From contig JAJJXM010000098.1 of assembly GCA_024516155.1 (NCBI GenBank), forward strand, positions 1 through 64,000: a stretch of 64,000 bases of DNA, read 5' to 3'. Below the pieces are notes generated by a model, which was given only the letters and a program-made list of their open reading frames with translations, had not been told where the DNA came from and ran no database searches. The DNA comes from Pyronema omphalodes (taxonomy: Eukaryota > Ascomycota > Pezizomycetes > Pezizales > Pyronemataceae). Below, one piece after another: positions 39,110 to 49,157 of this stretch; within the stretch, counting starts at the first letter, position 1; each line of letters starts with the position of its first letter. The translations under genes were made by a program, and so were the position numbers.

Positions 39110-40009
39110 ACCCACGAACCACAGCCCGGCTGTGGTTGCAATTCCTGCCAGAAGCATATCCTTAGCGGTTCGTGACAGTAGCTCCCCCCTCCAGGCCGAG
39201 ACTCCGACGAGGCTTGTCTGGGGTTCCCCGTGGGGACGAGGTAGGGGTTGTCGCTGCAAACGGTGATTGCGGTTCTGGCAACGGTATCTGCCGGATAGTC
39301 GTTGGCGGTGGGAAGAGTCTCCCCCGAACTCAGTGCTGCGGTGTTGCGGCAACGAGGACCCCTCGAATGTCGGTGGGGTGTCGTTCGGCAGTGGTGTCTC
39401 TTCCTTTCCAGTGGGCGGTCCGTAAAGGGAGAGGTTTATCGCGAGTCGTTCGGGGTCCCTGTTCTGGGACATGAGGTAGACAAGGACATACCTCTTCTCC
39501 ATCAAAGTCTCGCTTGAGGTCTCGAAGGCCAGTTCGGGTGCTGTTGGAGGCTGTTCCCCGGTGGGGTGTTGTTGGTCCTTCTCCGGGACGGGAGTTGGTT
39601 CATCCGGTGTCGGAGCGGGAGGTGATGAGGAGCGGGCCGGCCCCGTGGCGCCGCATCTGGCCTCATGGCCATCCATGTTCACCAGAAACCCGCAGTTGTA
39701 GCAGACCCTTTTTCCACGCTGCCAGGAGCTACAGGCCTTCGGAACATCTAGATGTTTCCTCCGGATCACCGATTCTAACTCGAGATCATGCGTCCGTCCG
39801 CAGTTACATTCATTGGTTCCTTCCCATCCAGCGGTTGGAAAATAGTTGTGATTTGCTTTCAATTGTCCATGTGTGGCGCAGTAGTCGTCATAGCAAAAGG
39901 TCCAGCGTTGGGCATCGTGTGGGCGATATGTGGTTGTCGGTGGGTGGGCGTGCTGGCGGTCCCAGCCGCCGGAGTGTTGGCCGTTTTCGGGGTTCATGGG
40001 GCTGGCCAT
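39035..40009 (-). CDS. gypsy3 third ORF, Cys/His-rich accessory protein of unknown function
   Basis: ATG at 40009 in good context (ACCATGG), beginning MASPMNPENGQHSGG just after the chromodomain frame ends at 40014. Three Cys/His clusters are visible: W-FCYDDYCATHGQLK, ECNCGRTHDLELE and VCYNCGFLVNMDGHEARC; the last looks like a zinc finger. A Pro-rich region follows. The frame runs through the polypurine tract into the LTR and then into LINE tail L, so the natural stop is lost. From memory, similar C..D.C..H proteins accompany retroelements in fungi, but I cannot name the family. Nucleic-acid binding is a guess. Confidence 0.6.
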   Translation of the reverse strand: MASPMNPENGQHSGGWDRQHAHPPTTTYRPHDAQRWTFCYDDYCATHGQLKANHNYFPTAGWEGTNECNCGRTHDLELESVIRRKHLDVPKACSSWQRGKRVCYNCGFLVNMDGHEARCGATGPARSSSPPAPTPDEPTPVPEKDQQHPTGEQPPTAPELAFETSSETLMEKRYVLVYLMSQNRDPERLAINLSLYGPPTGKEETPLPNDTPPTFEGSSLPQHRSTEFGGDSSHRQRLSGRYRCQNRNHRLQRQPLPRPHGEPQTSLVGVSAWRGELLSRTAKDMLLAGIATTAGLWFVGLFISFFIYFFIHASNCKVMAESTN

Positions 40010-40245
40010 GGTTCTACAACCTTGGGGCCGGTTTTCGTGGGTAGGTTGTATGAAATCGTCATCTGGCGTTGGGAGAGTTTGTGAAGTTCTCCGAGGGGTA
40101 TCAAGTCCGGTCGAGATCAGGAAATCCTGTCCATCGCACACGATATTGGAGTCTATTTCGATGGTAGCGGGAATCAACTATCTCCTCCACTTCCCATTCC
40201 TCTGCCTCTTCAATGGGAATTGGTGGGGGAGGAGGCTGGACGTGC
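39110..40245 (-). mobile_element. gypsy3 3' part (chromodomain, extra ORF, LTR start)
   Basis: In element sense: chromodomain remnant (40232-40014), a separate Cys/His-rich ORF, a polypurine tract (39178-39195, GGAGGGGGGAGCTAC) and an LTR start TGTCACGAACC at 39177. It is cut at 39110 by LINE tail L. The upstream integrase end lies at 46919-47171 beyond LINE-1 E. Confidence 0.75.
40014..40232 (-). pseudogene. gypsy3 chromodomain remnant
   Basis: Reads [20 protein letters not shown] then [16 protein letters not shown], a typical retroelement chromodomain. UGA at 40101-40103 stands where Trp is expected before YPSENF, a second UGA is at 40059-40061, and TAG ends it at 40014-40016. It continues the integrase end at 46919-47171. 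Confidence 0.8.
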
Positions 40246-41050
40246 TTTTATTTATTTTTCTATTTATTCATACACGCATCCAACCGTAAGGTTATGGCAG
40301 AATCTACAAATTAAATACAATGTTATGAACCCGGGGGTGATGCCAGGTCCCCACTGGGTGAGCCCCAGAGCTGTCAATGTGTCTGGGAGTGTAGTCTCCC
40401 AAGTCTCGCCGTGCAGTTTCTCATCTAGCGTCGTCAGATCCAAGGAGCCCTGTGCGCTCGGAGGCCACCTCGGCGGGTCGATCCCCCATTTCCTCCACCC
40501 TTCCCCTCCCATTTTTAACCATTTTTCCACCTTTGTTTCGTCCACAAAGCAAAAACAGAACAAAAGAAAAAGTAACACCTCTGGGCCCCCGCCCCCTCGC
40601 CTCCCCTCTCTCCCCTCTCTCCGTCCGCGTCCTCAACTCCTTAGCTTTCCCCCACGCACCCCCCTCCACTGCTCCCTCCCGTCCGCGCCTCTCCTCCTTC
40701 TCTACCTCCTCGCATCATCACCTCTCACTCGTCACCGTCTCCGATCTCCTTTCCCTCACGTCTTTCATCTTCGCCTCCCCGCTCATCTCGCGTTCCCCTT
40801 GACCTCCTCCAAAGAAACAAGAGAAAACAGGAAAAGTAACCCCTCCTCGCCCCCCCGTTGCTCGGCCTGCTCCATTTGCCTCGCTCCTCATCCCCTGTGT
40901 CTTCTCCCGCCCGCCTTCTCCTCCTCCCGTCCTCTTTCCTCTCCTTCCGTCACTGTCCCCACTTCCACTCGACCCCTACTCGCCCTACTCATCTTCTATA
41001 TACATATATATTATTTTGTTGTATTATTTTTCTTTTTTCTTTTTTTTTCA
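40246..41050 (-). other. LINE-1 E 3' UTR
   Basis: Mirror of the D 3' UTR: a TTTATTT run and CATCCAACCGTAAGGTTATGG at the left, the CCACAAAGC and GGACC blocks, pyrimidine-rich DNA (purine-rich in element sense), and a T run near 41033-41049 next to the ORF2 stop. Confidence 0.75.
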
Positions 41051-44000
41051 TTAGTTATTGTGGGTTTCCGCGTGCTCGTCCGTCAGGACCAGCAGCGTCC
41101 CCCAGCCAGTCATCACTGTATCAGGGGTGTCCTCTTCTGCGGGGTGAGTACTTTGGTGGGTAGAGCTTTCGTGCCGTCAGTCGTATACAAGATCGTCGGG
41201 AGAGTTAGTTGGCGTCGTCGGGGGATGTGAAGGGTGTGTCGCAATTCAGTCCGCTGTGTGTTAAACTTCGGGCATGAGAGGATTAGGTGTTTGGGGGATT
41301 GTGGGGGGTGCAATGGGCAATGACAGGAGCGGGAGGGGTATTTAGCGGAGGGTCGGTGTGCGAGGCAGTCCAAAAAGTAGCCATGGCCTGTGCGGAGTCC
41401 TAGTATGGCCGTCGATATCTTTCGCGGGACGGTAGTGTATGCGCTATCTAGTCTTTTGCGGTGGGGGGCATCGTACGTTTTGGGTTTTGGTGATGAAGAG
41501 TACCAGTCCACCCATTCGGTAATATATCGCTCTCGTACCTGGCGTCTAATCCAGGAGAGGGAAATCGGAGGTGGCGCAGTAGGGTTAATGGAGGTGGCCG
41601 TTTTTGCCAGGAGATCGGTGGCGTGGTTCCCGGGGATGTCCGTGTGACCGGGGACCCAATGCAGAGTTACGGACGATCCAGAGCGGCGAAGGACGGACAC
41701 CGTCGTGAGCATCGAGAGGGCGAGTTCTTGGCCGGGACCGTAGGAGGAGCGGGAGGCGCGGAGGATGGCTGCCTGATTGTCGGTAAATATGTGTATTTTG
41801 CGGCGGGTGTGTTTGTTGAGGGTGATGGTCTTTTGGCAGGTCACGAGGCAGTCGTGTATCGCTCTAAGTTCAGCGTCGAACACTTCTGTTGTATCGCCCA
41901 TTGGGATGAGTTCTGCAACTCGGCGTGGTAGGCCATCGGTGACGCAATATCCCGCGCCGGTTCTTCCGTTTAGTTGCGAACCGTCAGTGTATGCGATAAT
42001 GTTGCGGTGGTCTGCGCGGAGGGTCTGGAGCAGTGTGGCGTATGCGGTAGCTGCCTCTGGCTTCGGGAGGGAGGTGATGCTTGTTTTGAGGCGGCGGCGT
42101 TCCCATGGGGCGGGGTTGGGTTGCCATGTGTTTTCAATGGTGTCGTCAGGTAGCACCCACTTGCTGATGGATCGGAGCATAGTGACGAGACGAGAGGGGG
42201 CCGTGCCTGTTGACTGCCATTGATAGTCATACTCGTATGGGCTGCAGATGGAGGAGTGGAAGTGATCGGGAACGGGGAAGGAGGAGGGGCAGCATCTGAC
42301 GACGGGGTGATTGGGGGGAAGAGAAAGGAGACGAAGGACGTATTTGCGAGTGCGGTGGTGTAGGCGGACTGAAACCGGGGGGATAGCCGCTTCGTTGTGC
42401 AGAGCTATGATCGGTGTCGAGGTGAAAGCGTTTAGAATTCGGCGCAGGGCAGAGTTTTGTTGTGTTTGTATTATGTTGGCGAGGCGTTTTTGCCCTGTCC
42501 ACCAGATCCCAGAATCAAAGTCAGATGTAGATACCACACACGCTATGTAAAGTGTTCTCTTCGCAGACGGGGACAAACCTGTTTCGTGATGTACGAGGCT
42601 GCAGAGGGCGTTGAGGGACCTAGCGGCGGCCGTCAGTCTTGTTTTTACGTGATATGAGAAGGAGAGTTTTCTGTCAAAATGTATTCCAATCCACCGAACT
42701 ACGTCCTTTCGTCCTCCTTTGGTCCCTGGGGTAATGATGGTTCCCTTTGGCAAGCGTACGTTTATGGTGTCGGTGAGTGAGTCAGTGCGGGAGCGGTGAA
42801 AATGCAGCAGCTCCGATTTCGAATCATCGAATGCTACAGCGTTCGCTTGGGCCCAGTCGAAGGCGATGCAAGCCGCGGCTTCCAGCTCGCGGGCATTCTC
42901 TTCTCTGGTACGACCGTGTGCGACGAGGGCTACGTCGTCCATGTAGCTCGGGGTCCATAACGTGGGGTGAGTCGTTTGTAGTTTGTCGAATAGAGGGTGT
43001 AGGTAGATGAGGAATAGAATGGGCGACGCCGGGGAACCTGGGGGATGCCCGTCCTAATGGGTTGCTGTATATCTGTTCGTCCGTCGAATGATAGGGCTGT
43101 TGTCCTATCACTTAGGAAAGTCGAGCACCAGGAGATAACTGCAGTTGGGCAGCCCAGTGTGCGCATTGTCATGAAGAGGCGCGCGGAGGAGACGTTGTCG
43201 AAGGCCCCTCGCACATCTAAAGATAGCGCGGAGGTTACCATGCGGCGCCCCGCGTGCGCTTCGACCTTGTGCATTAGGGCCATTGCAGCGTTGATAGCCG
43301 GACGTTCAGGGCGCCCGCCTATCTGGTCTGCATGCAATATGTCGTGTGACTCCGCCATAAGGCTGAGCCGGGTCGCCATACGTGTTTCTAAGATTTTTCC
43401 CATGCAGTTTAGCAACGCGATGGGTCGATAGGCCTTAACCGCGCTTTAGTCGGGTTTATTCGGTTTCGGGATAACTACCATCGTTGCTTTGCGCCAGCAT
43501 CTCGGGTGGTATCCTTTGTCACCTAACCTTGCATACAGCGCATCGAACACCTTGGGATTGCATCATAGGCTCTCCTTAGGCATGCGAACATTATCGCGTC
43601 GGGACTGGGGGCTTTCTTGGGGGAGGAGGAATAAATAGCGTGGCGTATTTCTTCGGGGGTGAAGGTGTGCCAGGGGATATTGGGGTGCGTAGGGGGGATT
43701 TCAGTCGGAGGGGTAGCGGGGGGGGGGCGGGAAAAGTGCCTGAAAGGCGTTTACTTTGCTTTCAAAATCAACGTGTCCCTTATCCACCCCACCTACCTGG
43801 GTCTTAATTGGGGGGGGTCAGTTGGGCGCGTCGGGGGTTTGTGTATCTGAAGGCGGCCCAAACATCGAGGCCTTCTGCGGCGGCCAAGTATTCTTTCCAT
43901 AACGAGTCCTGTGCATGTCGTACTCTGCGGTAATGGGTGTTCCGGAGGCTCTTGTGCTCTGTATGATGGACTGGGAGGCAAGTTGCTTTCCACCTCTTTC

Positions 44001-45003
44001 TTGCTCTCTGCATGTTCCGGCGTGTCGCGCGTAGTTCCTCTGTCCACCATCTCTTCGAGCGGGGAGTTGGTGTGAGGGTAGGTGTTGCTTTTTGAGCAGC
44101 CGTTTGAATGGACTCACGAAGGAGGGCGGCCCATTCATCCAGGTTACTCGCGGAAGGGTCTGCGCGGAGGTCTGTCCAGTATAGGTGACTGGTGTCGGCG
44201 AGGGTTTGTAGCTCCCTGGGAAAGGTGTCCCAGTCCGTTTTTTGCCAGTTGAGTCGTGGGGTGGTGGGGGTAGCGGTGGTATGGTCTGGGTGGAGAGATG
44301 TCAGTTGCAAGCGGATGACCTCGTGGTCTGAACCCGTAGCCAGGTCGTCGTCGACTGCCCAGTTTGTGAGTTCCATTGTCATCGCGGGGGATGTCAGGGT
44401 TAGGTCCAGAACCGACAAGCCAGACCCATCCTTGTACTGGTGCGTTGGGACGTTGGGGAGGTTCGCCAGACTCCAGTGGTGGGTCTCGATCAGTTCCACG
44501 AGCTCTTCAGCTCGGGCTCTCCTGCGAGTGTTGGAGTCCCACAACGGATAGTGCGCGTTGAGGTCGCCCGTGATGACACATCGACGAGGGAGGACGAGGG
44601 GGGTGAGAGCTTGGGGCATAGTGTATAGTTTGGTGATCGGGTCACGTTCGTTATATATGTTAAGTAAATAAAAGGGGGGTATTAGGGGTGTGCGGACCTC
44701 GAGGACTTGTAGGTCTGGGTCTTCGGTAACATCTGGTCGAGGAGTGACGCTGATGTGGGGGTTCAAACGAGAGACATATGCGGTGGTCCGGTTGACTTTG
44801 TGGTAACCGCGGGGGGCGAGGAAAAGAATGAGGTTGGGGTGAGTTATAGCAAGTTTAGGGTCCTTGACGTTTACCTCTTGGACAAGCATGATATCAGTGG
44901 AAGCGCTTGCTGTGTTCAGCAGTATCGTGAGGGCGGTGGTGCTTCGATTCGTGTTGTGGTACACGATGCGGAGGGTCGCCGCTGATGAATGTTGTCTATT
45001 GAT
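41051..45003 (-). pseudogene. LINE-1 E ORF2: endonuclease, RT, RNase H
   Basis: The start corresponding to D is ATC at 45003, so the ATG is lost. Endonuclease: IMLVQEVNV (catalytic Glu intact, unlike D), GDLNAHYPLWD and GSDHEVIRLQ in a 386-residue block (44964-43804). A frameshift at the G run near 43720 follows. RT: LLNCMGKILETRM, QIGGRPERPAINAAM, LDVRGAFDNVSSARL, then a shift near 42935 and YMDDVALVAH. RNase H: YTDGSQLNGRTGAGY, VFDAELRAIHDCL, FTDNQAAILRAS and HWVPGHTDIPGNHATD. The end is shifted near 41155. Confidence 0.9.
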
Positions 45004-46628
45004 CGGCGGTCATGGTGGTATCAGCGATGGGGTTGGTTTCGGCGGGAATGTTGTCGTAGATGGTGTCCGGGCGGGTTTTCTGCCATGCCTCTCTCACTAT
45101 TCCTATCTTCACTGGGCATTTCGTGCTGTACTCTGCGCGCTTCGATGTGTTGTATTAGTTGATGCAGCTGAGGGCGATCATGACGCTCAACGCCGACTTA
45201 CCGGCCCGTTTGTCGGCGTGAGATATGTATCGTGGTGGTTGGGTCACTTGGACGGAGTGATTGCGTTCGATTTCAGCTTGCAAGCTCTGCATACCCTCCT
45301 CGGAGTCTGGGAAGAAGTCAATGGCTACTCCGTGGACTGCCAGTTTGTACCATTTCTCATTAACGTGGGGGGGGCACCAACGCAGGGTGGACTTTGCGGG
45401 CGGCCTCAAGTATGAGGGGCAGGTGGGGGGTCATATCAGCGGGTGTAGTCTGGGGGGAGGGGGTCAAAATGAGATTTCCGTTAATGTTCTTCTTCACCGT
45501 TGAGATAGAAACGCGCTCAGGGGCATTTGCTTTGCGCAAGGCGTCATTGATGGCGACTCCGACTGCTACTTTGGAGCTGCCCGGGAAGGAACAGGGGTCT
45601 GGGCATGGGATAATAATGTCGTTGGGGCGGGGAGGATCTTTCTTTTGGGGTTTTGATGGCTTAAGGGTCTGTTTAGGAGGCGTGGGGGCGTCACCAGGGA
45701 ACAACCTTTTTGTTGCGGGTCCTTGTTCTTGCCATAGGGTGGAGGGGCTCGGATCGGGGCGGGGGGCGTGGACGGGGAGGGGGATCTTGTGTTTCTTGAG
45801 CTCGTTTTCAGCTTCAAGACAGCGTTGTTTCCAGTAGGCAAGTTCCTTGGGGGAGGGGGTAGCGGGGGAGGGTGCATGAATAGAGGGGAGGTCGTTGGAT
45901 TCGGGGGGAGGTGGAGCGGGGATAGTTGAGTTCTCGGGGGTGGAGGATTCGACGGCGTCAAGAAGTGTCGAAATGTCTACGTTGGGGAGTATAACGGGGG
46001 CAATTCGGGACAGAAGGTCGTGAACGCAACGGATTGTGGATTGGTATTTGTGAATGGATCAGAACGCCTGGCAGTTTCTATCGCTCGTGGCTCTGTCTGC
46101 GTGTCGGAACATGTCCGTGGCGGTGTTGACGGTGTTGGATAGTTGCTCCAGGGTCAAGGGGGAATCGTCCGCGGGGGAGGTGCCAGCAGAAAGTTGGGTG
46201 CGTTTGACGTTGGCTGGAACAGCAGTGGAATCAGCGGCGATGTGTGTCACGGAGTGGGCGGTGGATGTGGCGTGGCGTTTGTTATTTTTGCCGGTGGTGT
46301 TGTGGACGGTGTAACGGGGGTCATTGTTGGTGATATCGTAGGGGGTGTCGTAGTTCACATCAGGTAGGGTTTTCTTATTATAGGGGGTCTTGGGGATGGC
46401 GTTGGCGTTGTTGCGGGTGGCAGGCGTGGGGGAGTCCGCGCGGGAAGACACGTCGTCGTCCCTACAGTCGTCGCTGACGTCAGAGCACCTGTCAACGTGC
46501 ATTTCCATGTCCGACGCGTCGGACCCTTGCGGCTCCGCGTTAGCACGTTTCTTCGTCGCGAGCGCCCGAGGGGGTCCTTTGTCAGGGGGGACAGGCTGTT
46601 TCTCAACAGCGGAGGATTGGGGAGGCAT
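44996..46628 (-). pseudogene. LINE-1 E ORF1, zinc knuckles deleted
   Basis: Starts MPPQSSAVEKQPVPPDKGPP and is open to 46059, then continues in other frames (45961-45566, 45704-45360, 45409-45155) with the same Pro-rich and RRM-like segments as D. Near 45140 about 280 bases present in D are missing. The join runs from ACAACACATCGAAG straight to the sequence before the stop, which removes all Cys/His knuckles. The stop TAG is at 44996-44998. Confidence 0.82.
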
Positions 46629-46918
46629 TGGAGTCTCGGAATAAGTTGTTTTTGCGGTGGCGACAAGGGATGCGCGATCAAGATGATGATTTTTGATGTG
46701 TGTGGGGGGCAGTGTTGATGGAACCGGTTCATGGGGCTTTTCTCAGGGGCCCGAAAACTCTTTTTCAATGAAAACTCAACGAAAAAGAGAGAGCCTGGTC
46801 TGGAAAGGCTGCGAGTAGATAATTCGGGGCTGCCAAACAATAATCCGCGATAAAATCTTGCGATTTCGGCGTGGTTGTTGAAAAGGCAGGGGGGGTCGCT
46901 CTTTGCTGGGTGGTGTGT

Positions 46919-47171
46919 AGGCTGGACGTGCCCGGGGATCGGTGTAAGAGTAGGTTGAGCCAGCTCAAGCAATGATATGTGGAATACGGGGTGTATCTTC
47001 ACTCTGGCGGGGAGGTCCAATTTATACGCTCTTGTTCCCACGCGCTCGAGGATGGTGTATGGTCCCATCAGCTTGTAATCCATCTTGCTGGATGGGCGAG
47101 CTGTCTTCACATTTCTCCTCCGCAACCACACCCTATCCCCCTCCCTCAACACAGGATCCGGGTAGTACACC
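46919..47171 (-). pseudogene. gypsy3 integrase C terminus (GPY/F domain)
   Basis: Minus strand reads LREGDRVWLRRRNVKTARPS, MDYKLMGPYTILERVGTRAY and IHPVFHISLLELAQPTLTPI. This is the GPY/F region that precedes the chromodomain in chromoviruses; it continues at 40232 across LINE-1 E. On the right it is cut at 47172 by ORF1-only fragment G. Confidence 0.82.
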
Positions 47172-47507
47172 ACACGGCAACGGCGACCCCCGCCGTGCAT
47201 TCTCAACAACGAGCACCGAAACCCCCGGTTTTATCATCGGATTCGGATTCGCAGCACTCTGTTACGTTATCCTCTGAATTTTCAGGGAATTCTACGTTGT
47301 TTTTGTTGACTTTTGTCGCAAAATCAAAGTTTTCACGAGTTCTGGCTTACCCCACCTCACGAAATGTCGCCAAAACAACGACAGAACAACGCCCAACAAT
47401 CGAAACGGTCCGAAAACGCCTACAATGTTCTAGCCGACCTTCCTCATGATGGATCTACTCCTACTTTTGATGGAAGAGATGGAAAAGTTGATGAAGTAGA
47501 TGGAAAC
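47172..47507 (+). mobile_element. ORF1-only 5' fragment, copy G
   Basis: Leader CGGCAACGGCGACCCC through ATG near 47364 (MSPKQRQNNAQQSKRSENAY) to DGKVDEVDGN, then abruptly joined to the minus-strand tail of copy H. Copy H probably inserted into or next to G. Confidence 0.78.
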
Positions 47508-48856
47508 TTTATTCATACACGCATCCAACCGTAAGGTTATGGCGGAATCTACAAATCAAATACAATGTTCAGAACCTGGTGGTGATGCCAGGTCCCCACT
47601 GGGTAAGCCCCAGAGCTGTCAATGTGGGTGGGAGTGTAGTCTCCCAAGTCTCGCTGTGCAGTTTTTCATCTAGCATCGTGAGATCCAAGGAGCCCTGTGC
47701 GCTCGGAGGCCACCTCGCGGGGTCGATCCCCATTTCCTCCACCCTTCCCCTCCCATTATTGACCATTTTTCCGCCTTTATTTCCTCCACAAAGCAAAAAC
47801 AAAACCAAAGCAAAGTTAAACATCCGCCGGGCCACCTGCGCCCCGACTCTCCTCTCCTCTCTCAACTCCTCCGCTGGTGTCTCCTGACTCTTTGCCCTTT
47901 GAGACACCCGGGCCAGCCCTGCCCCTCTTCTCCTCCCCTCTCTCCCCTTCTCCCTCCTTCTTCCTCAGCCTTCTCGCTGCCCCGCCTCGCCTCTCTCCCC
48001 TTCTTGTCGGTGGTGTCGTAAGTCCAAGATTGCCATTCCCAAGCACAATCTGGACGTTGATGCTTGCCCTCTTGACGACTTCTGCCCAGGTCTTCTTTGC
48101 GGAGGGGGTTGTCTGTCTGGGTTGGTGGGTATTCTTACCCCTTCCACCATTCTTCGTTGTAGGGGTCTCTTTGGGTATCGCTGCCGTAGATGTCGTCTCC
48201 TTCGCTTTCATCTTCTTCTTCTGTGTAGCCTTCGCCTCCACAGTCTTCCATCCGTTGGTCTCAGCAGGGGCAGTGCTTGGGGCGTCAGGTAGAGGTGTGT
48301 CCTGACCAGAGGAACTGTCAGGCTGAGGTTCCGGTGTCGCTTCGGTCGACGTGATTGCAAGGAGAGGTAGGGGGAACGTAAGCTTGAGGGCATCAAGCTT
48401 GTCCTGGGCGGCGGTAGTCACATGTTTCGAGTGCATCAGGCTTCGCACCGGTGATGTCGCTCTCAGTTTGTGGTTCACCGGTCTTCTGTTTGTCGGTGAG
48501 GTAGGTTCGGTGTTCTGGTCGCTGCCCCTTTGCTTTCTCTTGCCAGGAGGGTTGCGAACAGCGTCCAGGACATCCTGAATGTCATGTTGGACGACGGACA
48601 GTTGCATAGTCATCTCTTTCATCTCTGAGGAAGAGGCCGTGAGGTTCGGTGAGGGGGGCGCCGAAATGACTTGTTGCTGTTCGTCGATTTTGTTCGTCAG
48701 GGCGGCCACAGCAGCCTTGAGAGCTGCTGTTTCTGCCTGTGTAGAGTCGTATGCTGCGCGCAGCTTCGCATTTTGGCCATGCAGGTCGTTGAGTTTCGCC
48801 AGAACGGCGTCAAACCTGTCGTTGATGTGGTCGCTTATGTCGTACAGCTTCTCTTC
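47508..48856 (-). mobile_element. ORF1-only LINE derivative, copy H (5' truncated or variant)
   Basis: Left edge is the reverse complement of the LINE-1-type 3' end (TTTATTCATACACGCATCCA) with almost no AAAT repeat. ORF1 runs from the common stop (47816) up to the coiled coil and ends near 48856, where unrelated sequence begins. Confidence 0.72.
47816..48856 (-). pseudogene. ORF1-only protein (copy H), coiled coil to C terminus
   Basis: From EEKLYDISDHINDRFDAVLA through LNDLHGQNAKLRAAYDSTQA, AAVAALTNKIDEQQQ, linker, KKTWAEVVKRAS and RRGERRGG tail to GGPADV-stop. The frame is open over the whole stretch. It shares the DISDHINDRF variant with copy I. The frame stays open upstream to 49138 through non-homologous sequence (LQDEKKRAWSGEALG), which may be flanking DNA. 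Confidence 0.74.
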
Positions 48857-49021
48857 GAAATCATCCGATTTTCGAGCAGATTCTGGAATAGCGCACTCGA
48901 TTGACCTACCCAAAGCCTCTCCAGACCAGGCACGCTTTTTTTCGTCCTGCAAGCCAGGTGAAGGAGAATCACTGCCCCTGAGGATGCCGCTCGGCACAGG
49001 CACAACACGACCTCGCCAAAA
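48857..49021 (-). repeat. Inverted repeat, arm 1
   Basis: On the minus strand GTGTTGTGCCTGTGCC ... GCATGCCTGG-like ... TCGAAAATC matches plus-strand 49545-49712 (GTGTTGTGCCTGTGCC, GTGCATGCCTGGTCTACAGA, CTCGAAAATC). Imperfect but clear by eye. Confidence 0.65.
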
Positions 49022-49157
49022 CCACAAAGCAACCACTCCATCAAACTCGTATTCTCCCCAGTGGCCATCGGAGCAACTCCGAATGGTCAGCATTGTGCCT
49101 TGATGTGGTACCCGCCATAACATTGCTGTTGCCAGCATATCACAAATGAATAAATAA
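48857..49157 (+). other. Possible LINE 3' end of a third type
   Basis: No ORF recognised. It ends GCCATAACATTGCTGTTGCC, then CACAAATGAATAAATAAAA, resembling the other 3' ends (CATAACC...GGTTGC...ATGAATAAA) with stem AAC/GTT. Its left part is an inverted copy of 49545-49712. Confidence 0.4.

Larger units (their letters stand above)
40246..46918 (-). mobile_element. LINE-1 copy E, near full length (6673 bp)
   Basis: A 13-bp duplication AGGCTGGACGTGC at 40233-40245 and 46919-46931 flanks it, within gypsy3 between its GPY/F domain and chromodomain. It has the same structure as copy D but inverse orientation, and is shorter mainly through a deletion in ORF1 near 45140. Confidence 0.9.

Noticed and set aside
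39110..40245. A host gene island between LINEs
   Set aside because: The chromodomain remnant, polypurine tract and TGTCACG LTR start show it is the 3' end of gypsy3.
40220..41230. Pro/Ser-rich plus-strand ORF of 336 codons
   Set aside because: It lies in the pyrimidine-rich 3' UTR of LINE-1 E and has only low-complexity sequence.
47172..48856. Twin-priming inversion joining G and H
   Set aside because: The 5' piece lies on the tail side of H, the reverse of what twin priming gives.
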